From positions 14,863,115 through 14,927,114 of the forward strand of contig NC_030859.1 in assembly GCF_000208745.1 (NCBI RefSeq): DNA of 64,000 bases, given 5' to 3'. Of the stretch, positions 1-11,078 are shown piece by piece (the stretch's first letter is position 1; each line of letters opens with the position of its first letter). Source of the stretch: Theobroma cacao. Taxonomy: Eukaryota > Streptophyta > Magnoliopsida > Malvales > Malvaceae. The position numbers were made by a program, and so were the translations under genes. The notes under the pieces were generated by a model. The model saw nothing but the letters and a program-made list of their open reading frames with translations. It was not told the DNA's origin and searched no databases.

Positions 1-249
1 TTTAGTGAAGTTGAGTTGAAAATCATTGATTGGCAAGATCAAGGTAATGGATGTAGGTCAAGTGGACCAAACCACTATAAATATTGTGTTTTATCATTTT
101 TCTTAACCTTTATTTGCTTGGTGTTCACTAACTTCACAAGTTCTTAACCATCCATCTTAAATCTTCCAAATGGATTTTAAATTTCAAGAGCTACCTTCCC
201 CCCCCCCCCCCCCCTCCCCCCTTTTACACTCTTTTTGGAACCAACAACT
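1..249 (+). mobile_element. Remnant of a Copia-type LTR 3' end
   Basis: The sequence carries a diverged version of the last part of the Copia LTRs seen elsewhere in the window: a run reading AAGGTAATGGATGTAGG, then ACCACTATAAAT, and a terminal GGAACCAACA at about 239-248. The corresponding intact LTR end is at 17170-17334. No usable primer site or gag follows, so this is an old fragment. The left part lies outside the window. Confidence 0.6.
198..221. repeat. Homopolymeric C tract
   Basis: Seventeen C residues, one T, then six C residues. This is a low-complexity tract inside the LTR remnant. Its exact length may be a sequencing or assembly artefact. Confidence 0.9.
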
Positions 250-763
250 TCCATACTCGACTCTTGAGGTCTTTTACTCAATCTACTTCCAAAAGCTTGT
301 GATTTTTTAAGTCTAGCTTCGTGCAGTGGACTATAGGTGCTTGCAGGTCAACTTTACCTTCTCTGTTTCACAATTCTTCAGTCATTCTTTAACCATTCTA
401 TCATAGGGTTGATTAGAGCTTCTCTAGGGAGGACTCTTACCTGGTGTCTTCAATATTCCTTGACTTTTTGACTCTTCACTTCAGCTATTTCTTCCATGCT
501 TCTTTTCTATAATCAAATATCAATTAAAGCATGTTTGCTCTATATTTACTCAATTGAAGACTTAATGTTTTGAAAAGTTTTGTGATGTTTTCTAATCATG
601 AATTTGCTTTTCAAACATTTGTATGATCTTAGGAGATCAAAACATGATATTAGACAATTTCAAATGCTTAAGATCAAAACCAAGATATCATGCAAATTTT
701 GTCAAATCAAAACATAAGATATTCAATGCTAACAAAAGGTTCAATCCTCACAAAGCCATTTTT

Positions 764-814
<51 letters not shown>

Positions 815-829
815 CATAGTATATACGAC
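250..829. other. AT-rich intergenic sequence, no gene seen
   Basis: No coding similarity, RNA gene or clear repeat family is visible apart from the TA microsatellite at 769-810. The open frame that crosses the microsatellite has the composition of repeat sequence and is not a gene. Confidence 0.5.
769..810. repeat. TA dinucleotide microsatellite
   Basis: About 21 uninterrupted TA units, flanked by ATAC on the left and TTTACATAG on the right. It is a likely length-polymorphic marker. Confidence 0.95.
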
Positions 830-1925
830 TTTAAAAACCATATTCAAAACATGGTAACAATCATTATTCATTCACAATTTCATGTTTTCTCAAAAGCATT
901 CCCAATTCTATTTCAAACATGATTTCATATTTATATATTAAAATATTTTGAAAACGTCATAACCACTCACTTGTTTGAAGTGTGCTTTAAACTCTATCAC
1001 CTTTCGACGAATACTCGACCTCTCAAATATAAAACTTTTCCAACAACACCTATCCAAGATTAATCCATTGTTAATACCTTGTTCTTTAGGCATAACCTTC
1101 GCCAATAACCATTAATCTTTTCACCAACTTCATTACTTAACCTTAAATCCAAAAATCAACCATTAAAAATCTAACGTAACTAGGAGTTATACTACAACTA
1201 GTTTAGGATTTAAGCAACTTTACCTTAGTGAGCTTGAGAGTATCCAAAACCACTCCAAAACCTAAGTTTTAGAGCGTAAATTGAATTTTAATGATCTATA
1301 AATTCTAGAAATCAAAACCCAAAGTTTAGATGTTTAAAACGAGGAAACCTTACCTCTAAAAACCTCTAGAATCAAAATCTGAACCTGATTATGTCTTTTA
1401 AATGCTTGAAACACTTGAAACTGATGAGGAAGAGTAAAAAGGGAAGAAAGAAAGAAAGGGCTTAGATTAGAGAGAGAAAGTATTTTTGTCATTTTTGGAA
1501 AAATCTAGGATTTTAGGGCTTTAAAATATTGAAGAAAAGTCTGTTTTACCTTCTTTTTTTTTACAATCTACGATAAAGGTATTGATACTTTCGAAGTAGG
1601 TATTGATACTTTTGTTATAAGTTTGAAGGTATCAATAGTTGTTCATCCAATATCGATATTTCATTCATCAGATGCATTTCTAAACTTCAAGTATCGATAC
1701 CTTACGAACAGGTATCGATACTTTTGGTCTAAAACGCAATTTTCAAGACTAAAACCAAAGCATTTGACTCTATCTAAGTCTTAATTTTCAAATAAACTCA
1801 TTTGGCAACCAAAATACCCGTTTCTTGGTTGTAAATGTTCAAAAATATCATTAGAAATCATAAATTTACATGCTCACTAAACTAAGTTACAGCTTTAACC
1901 TTTTATTAAAGGTTGAGGTTTCACA
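830..1925 (-). mobile_element. Fragment of an LTR related to LTR-D
   Basis: This stretch parallels the right-hand part of LTR-D (42250-43550 plus 54883-54981). Both share a CCACTCAC...TCGAC block, then ACCTTA..TGAGCTT, then a cluster of TATCGATA-type palindromes (1570-1725), and an end in GGTTTCACA or GGATTTCACA. The order implies minus orientation. The left boundary is approximate and no target-site duplication was found, so it is probably a truncated copy. Confidence 0.45.
1560..1725. repeat. Cluster of TATCGATAC-type palindromes
   Basis: Variants of GGTATCGATACTTTTG (some reading ATTGATAC or ATCAATAG) occur six or seven times in about 165 bases. The same motif clusters in LTR-D at 41140-41280 and 42995-43095, so it belongs to that LTR family. 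Confidence 0.65.
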
Positions 1926-2690
1926 TGACCCCTCTTAAAACTAACCCTAACCTTAGATATATAAACTTCCTCTTATTATTTTTTCAGCCTAACCCATTCG
2001 CCCTACTCCTTCTCCTTTGACCGTTGCCACTATCGATCATCATCGATGAAAATTCAATTAAACCATTATTCTTTTTTTTTTATTTTCAATCAAACACTTT
2101 TACTTTTATCTTGAACCAAATAAGTCTTTATAATTAATAGTTGACTACCTATTGTTAATCAAAATACTAATTGTCATTCCTTGGCACGTGGCATGGTAAT
2201 TGTCATAATAGATGATAACATGACATGTTAATGTAGTATGATGACATGGTCATGTGGCATTTTTCACCTTCCAGATTAATATCATGTGAATATAAATTGA
2301 CAAATGATATTTTGACTAGTTTATGAGTTTATTTGAATTTTCTTAAACACATTAAGGACTTTTTTAAATTTCTTTATTTAAATCCTTGAATGAAATTTTT
2401 TATTTAATCATTTTACTCTATCAAAATTTTAAATTTAATCTCTTTTCTATAATTCGTATAAATCAATCTTCATCATTTTAAAATTTATTAATTAATATTA
2501 GTTTAAGTATTGATACTATTAAAATTTCTCTACTAAAATTATGGTGACATGACATTTACCAAGTTGACGTAAAAAATATTTTGATAAGGTAACATTGATG
2601 AATGCTTACATGGTGTTAATCAGTACCGTTGTGAAAATTTTTAGATTTTAAATGTCAAACAAGTTTTCATTAAAATTTTTTTTTTTACTT
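1926..2690. other. AT-rich intergenic sequence upstream of the glycosyltransferase gene
   Basis: No gene or named repeat is visible. Its right half should contain the promoter of the glycosyltransferase gene, but no convincing TATA box or transcription start can be assigned by eye. Confidence 0.4.
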
Positions 2691-2911
2691 GCAGAATTTT
2701 TCTTTTTAATCCTGGTTTGCATCTATCAACCACTTCATAATTTTTGCCATTAACACCCCACCAATCATTCGATTAAAAACAAGCAAATTATAAGCAGGTT
2801 CAGTTAGAATCAACATCAAGGTATTGGCAACTTTAAGACCATTTTCAAAAGCCATATGTTTCAGAAAATGGATGTAGAGTTGAGAGTTATAGCTGCTCAA
2901 CCCAGTTTCAG

Positions 2912-3002
2912 GTACCCTTCATCTTTCTAATGCTATAGCTGCATTTCAAATTATTTTGTATCATTGATTTTTGTTTGTGGATTCTCTGGCCTTTGCTTAC
3001 AG
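2912..3002 (+). other. Probable 5' UTR intron of the glycosyltransferase gene
   Basis: A donor (CAG followed by GTACCC at 2912) and an acceptor (TTTGCTTACAG ending at 3002, preceded by a T-rich tract) frame a 91-base intron just before the coding region. Removing it eliminates the in-frame upstream ATG at 2975, which favours the ATG at 3032 as the start. A two-codon upstream ORF (ATG at 3027, stop overlapping the main ATG) would remain in the leader. Confidence 0.5.
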
Positions 3003-3031
3003 CTTTGGTGGTGCATATTCGCCCCCATGAG

Positions 3032-4480
3032 ATGACCCCAAATTTGAAGTCCTTCATTATCTTTTCTTCATCTATCTTTGTTCTGTTTCTAGCAATCTCT
3101 TTTAGTTTCAGCAGAACAAACTACCACAGAATCCAGCAATTGAAATTAAGCCTCAATTCACGCCACCCAACTTTCTTTCAATCCCTTCTATCATTTCTGC
3201 TCAAAACCCCAAATCCCAACCGATCCCACTCCCCAAATCGCATTTCCAGGGCCTCTCACTGCGTTCTATGGATGGCTCCCTTCCTTTCAGGTGGTGGGTA
3301 TAGTTCAGAAGCATGGTCTTATGTTTTAGCACTCAATGAATACATGAAAAGTCTCGAAAACCCCAGTTTCAAATTGGCTATTGACCAACATGGTGATTTG
3401 GAGTCCCTAGAATTTTGGGAGGGATTGCCTCAAGATATCAGGAACTTGGCAATTCGGCTTTATCAAACAGAATGTAGAATAAATGAGACCATTGTGGTTT
3501 GCCATAGTGAGCCTGGTGCTTGGTATCCCCCATTGTTTGAAACCCTTCCATGCCCTCCAACTGGTTATCATGATTTCATGTTTGTCATTGGCAGGACCAT
3601 GTTTGAGAGTGATAGACTGACTTCTCAACATGTTAAGCGTTGTAATAGAATGGATTCTGTTTGGGTTCCTACTGATTTTCATGTGTCTACATTTGTGCAA
3701 AGTGGGGTTGATCCAGCTAAGGTTGTGAAAGTTGTGCAGCCTATTGATGTGAAGTTCTTTGATCCCTCCAAGTATAAGCCATTGGACATTGCTTCCAAAG
3801 GGAATCTGGTTTTAGGTGCAAGGATTCCTAATTCCAATCCTCGAAAGGAGTTTGTGTTCTTGAGTGTCTTTAAGTGGGAGTTTAGGAAAGGATGGGACGT
3901 GTTGCTCAAAGCATACCTGAGAGAATTCTCCCGTGATGATGGGGTGGTTTTGTACTTGTTGACTAATCCTTATCATTCTAATAGAGATTTTGACAACAAG
4001 ATTGTCCAATTTGTTGAACATTCTCACATGGAAAAGCCAGCTAATGGGTGGGCTTCTGTGTGTGTCATTGATACCCACATAGCTCAGGTCGATTTGCCAA
4101 AACTGTACAAGGCAGCTGATGCATTTGTGCTTCCATCAAGAGGAGAAGGATGGGGGAGACCTATTGTGGAAGCCATGGCAATGTCTTTGCCAGCAATAAC
4201 AACTAATTGGTCCGGGCCTACTGAGTATTTAACAGAGGAGAATAGCTACCCGTTGCCAGTGGATAGACTGAGCGAAGTAACGGAAGGACCATTTAAAGGG
4301 CATTTGTGGGCTGAACCATCAGTTATTGAGCTTCAAGCTCTTATGAGGCATGTGATTAGTAATGTGGAGGAGGCCAAGGCTAAAGGTAAGCAGGCGAGGA
4401 AGGACATGATCAGAAAGTTTTCTCCTGAAATTGTTGCAGGGATGATCACAGGCCATATACAAAATATAATTGACCAATGA
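3032..4480 (+). CDS. GT4-like glycosyltransferase, single-pass membrane protein
   Basis: The protein is a 482-residue predicted glycosyltransferase of the glycosyl transferase group 1 (GT-B fold) type. It resembles the single-copy plant family containing Arabidopsis At3g10630, whose substrate I do not know. Residues 7-24 are hydrophobic and look like a type II signal anchor, suggesting a Golgi or ER lumen enzyme. A Gly-Gly-Gly-Tyr loop (residues about 80-83) lies at the expected N-terminal nucleotide-sugar side. The C-terminal half holds the family's E-x7-E signature, with glutamates at about 372 and 380 in the context GEGWGRPIVEA. The frame is uninterrupted. An in-frame ATG at 2975 would add 19 residues, but it falls inside a probable 5' UTR intron, so 3032 is preferred. 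The gene converges on the Nudix gene. Sugar donor and acceptor cannot be told from sequence. Confidence 0.85.
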   Translation: MTPNLKSFIIFSSSIFVLFLAISFSFSRTNYHRIQQLKLSLNSRHPTFFQSLLSFLLKTPNPNRSHSPNRISRASHCVLWMAPFLSGGGYSSEAWSYVLALNEYMKSLENPSFKLAIDQHGDLESLEFWEGLPQDIRNLAIRLYQTECRINETIVVCHSEPGAWYPPLFETLPCPPTGYHDFMFVIGRTMFESDRLTSQHVKRCNRMDSVWVPTDFHVSTFVQSGVDPAKVVKVVQPIDVKFFDPSKYKPLDIASKGNLVLGARIPNSNPRKEFVFLSVFKWEFRKGWDVLLKAYLREFSRDDGVVLYLLTNPYHSNRDFDNKIVQFVEHSHMEKPANGWASVCVIDTHIAQVDLPKLYKAADAFVLPSRGEGWGRPIVEAMAMSLPAITTNWSGPTEYLTEENSYPLPVDRLSEVTEGPFKGHLWAEPSVIELQALMRHVISNVEEAKAKGKQARKDMIRKFSPEIVAGMITGHIQNIIDQ

Positions 4481-5364
4481 CAAGATGATGTCATGTGGTG
4501 ATTTATGCACAAAGTATACTTGAGATTATGCTTCAGTTGAAGATTATATGATAAGTACTGGTGATTTTATGAGTTCAAGCCAACTAAAGCAGTTTGCAAA
4601 CGTAGTCTATGTTTGATAGCTTTTCTTCTTTATGGCATGCATTTTGTAAAACATTTCATCCCTTCGACAATGGAGACCAGATGAATGAAGAAATGCTCTC
4701 ATTTGAAAGATGCCGCTGTTTGTAAGTTGATGTATCCTCGCAGATTCAAGATATTTCCTTTTTAAGTTCTCAAGGTTCCAATCTCATTTTGGTTTTAGAG
4801 GCTACTTCAGCAAGTCTAATTATTAAAGATGATTAATAATCCTTAGATGATTATCCTTTTTTTTTTCTTTCTTCTGATTTGATATGTTTATATCATTGTT
4901 AGCCACCGCTGGTTAACATACTCAGGTCCGAGCAATGATTTTTCCATATACTGATGCTGTACTGTTATGTATACATAGTACTTGCTCAATGTAGTTGTGA
5001 AAGACACCATGTTAAAAGAATTGCTCATTATTAACAAAGGTTATGCATAATTTGTTTGCTTGGAAATTCTGGATTGTTGAACTTTCAGGAATCCCAACTG
5101 TTTTTGGCTAGCTTTGTGGAACTTGATCAAGGGCATGGCATTCTACCGTACCAATCATGTGTAGTCCAGACAACATTGCATTAGAACTGTGTAAGTTTTT
5201 CAAGCAGAGAAGACATTCCCTGCAATTGAGATATCAGATCCACACAAGGAAAAATGGATGCCATTTGGTGACACCCAAGTAATAAACCCCCAACTTATTG
5301 TATGCAACTATGTTACTCGGCAGGTAAGAAGGGAGCTGCAAAGTATTTGCAATTCGACAGGATA
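4481..5364. other. Intergenic region between convergent genes
   Basis: It holds the 3' flanks of the glycosyltransferase (plus) and Nudix (minus) genes. No coding similarity is visible. AT-rich stretches near 4850-4875 could include polyadenylation signals, but none can be assigned with confidence. Confidence 0.5.
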
Positions 5365-8300
5365 TTATTGGAGGTAGGGAGCAAAAACTTCCAAAACTTT
5401 CTTATAAACAGGTTTCTTGAAATCCACTGCCTGCACAAAATGAGAAATGAACAGCAACCATTAAATAAACAAAGGAGACAAAGCTAATCGACCTATAATT
5501 GATACAAAATGTTAAGAGTGAGAAGCACTCACGAGCTCAACTATTTGTTCTGGTGTCATCCATGACCATTCACCAAACTCAGGTTTCTCAGTCCCATCAC
5601 CCAAAAGATTAATTTCTTCCTCCTTCCCAGTGAATTTAAGGAGAAACCTGTTTGTAATGGTCAATTTAAAAAGAAGTCAACTTAGCTTGAAATATCAACA
5701 ACAAACAGTTACCTTTACAAATTATAACTGAAAAACAATAGTTGGTGGACAGATCACTTTTGGAACCAGTGCTAGCAAGCGCATATTAGCATTGCAGAAT
5801 AAACTATAAAACCTTCTTTGAAGTTGCTTCTGCTCTCTACAAAAATCCAATTCAGATCAAACAGAAATGACTGGTCCAAGTTCACTGATCAAAAGTTGAG
5901 TTGAACAATGGCTGTAGAAGACAGACAAACAAAACACAGGCCCACATATTGCTTCTACTACCTACCGAATCCAATTCAGAGCAAAATAAAAAGACTACTC
6001 TTAGTTCACTGATCAAAAGTTGAGTTGTGTGATGGCTGTGTAAGACAGAGACACGCACATACATGGACATAATTGCATACATAAATACATACATGTATAC
6101 TTTTGGATAATTGGGGTTTATTGATGCATAGTTAGACATTAATACCCATAATCACTTGTTGCCTCAATCTCTGCCAACCTAATACAATCACTTTAAGTTT
6201 TGTCTTTCCATCCTATGTATTATATCACAAACTACCTACATTTAAGGCTAATCCAAGCACTCACCACTTTTGAGCTTGACCTTTCCAGTCTGAACCCCAT
6301 TGATGTTTCAGTTTTTCCCTAACTTCTGGTGGGAAGTCATATGTCAGCCAATATGGTGCCTGCATGGCAGAACCAATAAATGGACATCCTCCAGGTAAGA
6401 CATGAATAAGAAATGCCCAAAGTGCAGAATTCAAAAGAAATGGAGAAAAGTAGAGCTCAATAACATATGCAAAGCAATATATTTGGAACACTTATACCAT
6501 AAAACTCAAGATCCAACTAGCTGCCAATAATTTAATATGAAGATAAACATGTCAGAGTTGGAGTGTTGGACTTCTATGTATGTGTGTAAAATGGAGTTCG
6601 ACATTAGTACACAAGGGAGAAAACCTCTAACCAAAATACCACTAAGACCTTTTCTCACTGTTCATGTAACTACTACTAACAAAAGCACATAAACCCTAGA
6701 TTTTCTTTTAGTTTTTTGTTTTTAGGTTGAATCTCTATAAAGAAAGGAATAAATACCAGTTATTTCAGTCTGTTACAAGTATTAATACAAGAATTGTCAG
6801 CATTTCTTTCCTTGGTACCAAGAATGCTCCAACTGAACTTTTCTCACTGAATCACAATCTAACCAAATCTATCCAAAAAGCAGGCTGACAGCAGGTTATC
6901 CTGCCCATCAAACCATTCCAAAGTCAGCAATATCCAGCCTTTTTTTGGCATCATACTCTATTTTATGGTTTTATTATCATCAGTTAAGTCACACCTTAGC
7001 CTAGCATCATTAAGTGCTTGTTTGGCCTGGCTTTTTTTCAGCTTATCTACCTCTTAAAAGCAAAAGCCAGGCCAAACAGAAATTTAGAAAAGCTCTTAAA
7101 AAATAAGCGGCTTTTTTTTAAAGAATAAAATTTTGAAAAAAAGAGCTTTAGAAAAAGCTCCAGAGAGGAGCTTTCTCTTATCTTTTTTTAAAAACACGAC
7201 TCTTTTTTAGGAAAAATTTTCTTTTTGTTTCAAAAATGTCCTCATCTACTAAAAATAATTTTAACATTATCTGTTTTTATTTTTATATGATTTATTATTA
7301 ATTACAAACTTTATGTTATATAAAAATACTTTTTATATTTTTTATAAATAAAAAAATAAAATTAACTTGTTTCCATTATGAACAAAGAAATTTGTGATTA
7401 AAAGAAAATTATTTATTAAATACCCTTTTATGGTAATTTTAATCAAAATTAAAACTTATATACATTATTTTGTCAAACAACTTATTTATAAAAAAGAACT
7501 TATAAAAGTAAATTTACCAAACAGATTTAGCTTAATTTTAAAAACTATTATTTTTCATAAGAGCTTCAAAATAGCTTTTAAGCTAAAAAAAAGCTAAGCC
7601 AAACAGGCTCTAAGTTCCAAAGAATGAGTGTAAAGTAAAGATTGAGAAAATAGAGTGATGGTAGGAGCATTGATTTCATCCAAATAGTCAATTACTTAAA
7701 TACACACACCAAATAATCCATATTTGATAATTCAAAAAGCTTTGTGCCATTTCTTTCCAAACCAGTTAGCTCTTAGAGAGACTGATTGTCAAATTTTGGG
7801 TGTCAGCACATCCAGTATTGCTAAGCCATCAATCAAATACCTGATTAATTGTCAAGATTATGATGACCCCTTTGTATTTATCCATGCACAGAGAAATTTT
7901 TGTGACTTGCTCAGTTTTCAATTTGAAATGTGTTTTCAAACATCAATTCTAGGGGCTACCATTACATTATCACTGATGGACTAGAGATAAGAGCCCACAT
8001 AGACTGTTAGGTTTCAAAGCTTATTAATTTGGAACCAGCTTTAAAAAGTGTCTGGTCAAAGAATAATAGTAAATGAAATTATTCCCCATATCAAAACTAC
8101 AAAATTCAATCCTACCCCAAGAAGCTGTTTGAAATAGAAGATATTCAATCTATACAAATAAATAAAGTTAGTGGCTGAGTTTAGTGTCACAAGGCAATTA
8201 CCATATACTTTTAAAGTCACATTTGTGCCCATTTTTTCTCCAATCTAAAAAACCTTACATTCAGTTACTCCTACTCCTCTGTTTTATATTTTCAGATAAC

Positions 8301-9888
8301 TATAAATCCGTATATTTGTTCCTTCTTTTAAAATTTACCCAAATAATAAAATCATTCATTATTTCACCCACAAATTGGGTGTGCATAGGACTAGTATCTT
8401 GAAGACTAAATAATCAGAACATTCAGACTTTCTTGAATTTCTATTATATTTCCTAGAAGAAAATGCAATCTAAAAGCACTTAAACCATCCCCCCTAGCAT
8501 GCGTGCAGGAGCCTCTTCAACTAGTAATCCCAGCAAGAAAAAGAGAAAATACCAACGCAATTCATGAGAGAAAAAAAATAAAGGAGATCTTAAAACAAAC
8601 CTCTGCAAGAACTTCTGCTGAGCTAACACCAGTTTCTTCCTTTAATTCTCTGAGGGCAGCAACTTTTGGATCTTCATTGTCATCAATCCCACCCTGTGCA
8701 TCATTAAATCTCATGTAATGCAACTTTTTCTAAAATTTTATACTCATCAAAAGCTCCTAATGCAATAGAACTTGAAGTTTTGAAGTGTAGATAACTGCAA
8801 TATACAGCTCTTTAATTCAAAAGGCACAACTTCTAAAGTAAAGTGGGCCATGAGGCGGGAGGCACCTGAGAATGTTATTCAAAAGGACCCAAAGATGATG
8901 AAGGAAGAAAAGGAGCCACTTCAAACGAAATCAAATGATTACGAGTTAGACAATGAGATAAAGCCAAGAGAGGAGAGCACTTAGAGAATGCATTTTGAGT
9001 ACAGGAAACTCCATTGGTAGGAATTTCTCAGGGTGTATACTATAAAATCTCAAACACTCCTGATGGTTTTCTATTTTCACAACTCAAATGCAAGGACAAG
9101 TTGACAAAGAGCTAGAGAACTGTTACACGTCCTCTCACACAGGTGTAAATTTAAATCTCTGAAGAAAGCCACAAATAAAAGAAGGCAAATCCCCTGCAAG
9201 CGGTATCCTGCCAATTGTAGTCAACTTTATCCTAGGAATCTAATGAAATAAACCAAATTTTCCTGCCAATTTGGAGAATTGGAAACCTGAGAGTTTCAAG
9301 GGAAATGGAGGAGTAATAACATTTGAGGATCCCTCCTTTCCCTCCTAATTCTAAATTTATCCAAACAAGGGAGGGTTTCCCACTTCCCCTCCCCTGCCCT
9401 CCAAAGATTTGTTTTTATTAATGTAATCAAAGCCAGTCCAGTTAACTAGGAATACTGTTAGAAAGACAAACAATGTTAAAGAAACAAAAACATTGCAAGA
9501 AGAAACCTGTGGCATTTGCCAAGCATTTGGAATATCCAGCCTCGATGCAGAAAAAATCTACAAATTAAAAGAAGAAAAAAGTTAAATGAATAAATTCACT
9601 GTCCAATATTAAACCCAAAAAAAACCTAAATCGAGAGGGAAAACAGCATATAATAAAGACCTTTTTGGAGGAATTGATGAGACAAATTCCCACATTTCTC
9701 CTGTAACCTTGAGGAGGAGCTTCCATGGAGGACGATGAACAGCAAGTGCGGCAGAATGGCGTTTGAGGATTCCGACGGTTGGTAAATTTACAGGAATAAC
9801 AAGGGTATTCTGGGAAGAAAAAAGTGGGATTGGAAACAGGGAAACGATGGAGTGGTGCGTAAAGGAGAAGGGGCCGGCATAAAGCCAT
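5365..9888 (-). CDS. NUDT26/27-like: Plastid-type Nudix hydrolase (NUDT26/27-like), six exons
   Basis: The spliced minus-strand gene has exons at 9888-9661, 9557-9507, 8693-8601, 6359-6265, 5647-5533 and 5430-5365. They sum to 648 bases and encode 215 residues, and every intron has GT..AG ends. Exon 3 encodes a complete Nudix box (residues 94-116), with Glu100, Arg108-Glu109, Glu112-Glu113 and Gly115 in the canonical spacing. Exon 2 supplies the [13 protein letters not shown] lead-in. Exons 4-5 carry [11 protein letters not shown] and GQAQKWFLLKFTG, typical of plant diadenosine-polyphosphate hydrolases. Residues 1-54 are rich in Ser, Pro and Cys and poor in acids, like a chloroplast transit peptide, before the conserved [17 protein letters not shown] start at Met55. 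Arabidopsis NUDX26 and NUDX27 hydrolyse Ap4A or Ap5A (NUDX26 also ppGpp), and a similar role is inferred here. Length fits the family. Intron 3 is 2.2 kb and contains a MITE. Confidence 0.92.
5826..6063. repeat. Diverged 125-bp tandem duplication in Nudix intron 4
   Basis: Two units start at GCTTCTGCTC (5826) and GCTTCTACTA (5951). Both contain AATCCAATTCAGA and the identical block GTTCACTGATCAAAAGTTGA at matching positions. The duplication lies wholly within the intron between exons 5 and 4. Confidence 0.75.
7014..7610. mobile_element. Tourist/Harbinger-like MITE in Nudix intron 3
   Basis: The 597-base element has terminal inverted repeats that begin GTGCTTGTTTGGC on the left and, read from the other end, GAGCCTGTTTGGC. 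Both continue into a T-rich tract and AGCTT. It is flanked by TAA on both sides (7011-7013 and 7611-7613), the target duplication typical of PIF/Harbinger elements. The interior is AT-rich with no transposase. A hAT origin with an 8-base duplication was considered, but no 8-base match is seen. Confidence 0.75.
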
Positions 9889-10206
9889 TCCCAGTTGCCT
9901 AAATGTTCTTTTCAGCTTCCATTTGCTTCGTCATAGAATAGGAGATACGGCACAATTAGTTGTTTAATAACTAGATAGTACAATTATCCACTAGTAAATT
10001 GAGAAAATTGTGAAAAATAATTTTTTTAATAAATTTACTTTAAAAATTACTTTTATTATAATTTTAATTATTTTTAGATAATTTTTAACATAACTAAACA
10101 AAAATACTCTTTAAACGATTTAATCCAAATTAAGTGATCTTTGTTTCTTTTTCCCTCTTATCATTTAGATAAAAATTTCAAAATTAAATCTCAATTTAGT
10201 TATCTC
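9889..10206. other. Upstream region of the Nudix gene
   Basis: This AT-rich sequence should hold the Nudix promoter, reading leftwards. No strong TATA box can be assigned at a reasonable distance from the ATG at 9888. Nothing else is recognised. Confidence 0.35.
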
Positions 10207-10345
10207 ATCATCTAGCTCTTTAACGCTATCGGGGTCTATATCTCACAATCCAGTCCAACTCTTCAATGCCATCAGGGTCTATATCTCATCGTCCAGCTTT
10301 CAAACCTCATTGAGGTCTATATCGTCATTCAACTTTCTCACCATC
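10207..10345. repeat. Three imperfect copies of a ~40-bp unit
   Basis: GGGTCTATATCTCA or a close variant recurs at about 10231, 10275 and 10312, each followed by a C-rich segment with CCAG or CATTCAAC and then a TTCAA/CAATGCC or CCTCAT element. The repeat sits just left of the transposon-like region and could mark its edge, but no terminal inverted repeat is evident. Confidence 0.5.
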
Positions 10346-10487
10346 CCAAAGTGCAGAGATGACATCAAGGTATTTGTTATGGGTTCTTAGGTTGATTTTT
10401 TTATATTCATAGAATACAAAAGTTGATGGATAAATTATATGATTTTGGAAACTTAAATGTGGCTGGGAGTAGTGAAATCAATCAATT

Positions 10488-10755
10488 TATAGGCGATACG
10501 TGAATATTTATTGGGCATTGCATCACTAGATATTAAGGTGTGTGATTGGATATTAGGCATTGCATGACTGATTATTAGGAATCGTAACTTATTTATTTGG
10601 CATTACGTGACTGAATATTAGACAATGTGGGACTCGATAAAAGGCATTGCGAGACTAGATTTTAGGAATTGCGTGAGTTGTGCATTGCGTGACGAGGTTG
10701 TAGGAATTGCTTGACTAGTTTGTAGGCATTGTGTGACTGGTTTTTGGTAATTACG
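10488..10755 (+). repeat. Degenerate ~22-bp tandem array A (GGCATTGCGTGACTGG type)
   Basis: About twelve imperfect units of TAGGCATTGCGTGACTGG plus a few T/A-rich bases follow one another, with many CG-to-TG/CA variants. The same unit forms arrays B, C and D; C and D are in the opposite orientation. This array precedes the small TATA-driven ORF. Confidence 0.75.
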
Positions 10756-11013
10756 TTGCTTTATCTACCTAATGTTGAAGTTGATTATCTACTAATTCAG
10801 CCTTCTTAATAACACATTCTGTAAAATTAGAAGAGAATTAGGAATGCTTAATAACCAATGCAACCCCCTTAATTCCACTTATATTGGTGTAAAAGACTCA
10901 ACTGACACAAAACTCTAAAATTCTCTTTAAAGCACTTAATGCATCAATTTACAAACTAACCATATTCATCAGAAAACAAGCCTAAAACGATTGAACACCT
11001 TAGCATTCATGCC

Positions 11014-11021
11014 TATAAATA
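11014..11021 (+). promoter_or_regulatory. TATA box (TATAAATA) of the small coiled-coil ORF
   Basis: TATAAATA in the context GCCTATAAATAGAAGG lies 58 bases upstream of the ATG at 11079. That is a suitable distance for a short plant leader. Confidence 0.5.
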
Positions 11022-11078
11022 GAAGGTATTATTATCCATTTTAATCAAAATCATTTAAGGAAAAATCTCAAAATTCTC

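Noticed and set aside
623..922. A 99-codon plus-strand frame at the TA microsatellite
   Set aside because: The frame exists because the TA repeat encodes Ile-Tyr without stops. Composition is low-complexity and there is no protein similarity.
2706..2900. Minus-strand 64-codon frame upstream of the glycosyltransferase
   Set aside because: No recognisable domain. It overlaps the probable 5' UTR exon of the glycosyltransferase gene.
7394..7597. Plus-strand frame rich in Lys/Ile/Phe in Nudix intron 3
   Set aside because: It lies in the MITE and reads into its terminal inverted repeat. No similarity to a transposase.
7014..7610. hAT-type MITE
   Set aside because: No 8-base target duplication could be found, whereas a 3-base TAA duplication fits exactly.
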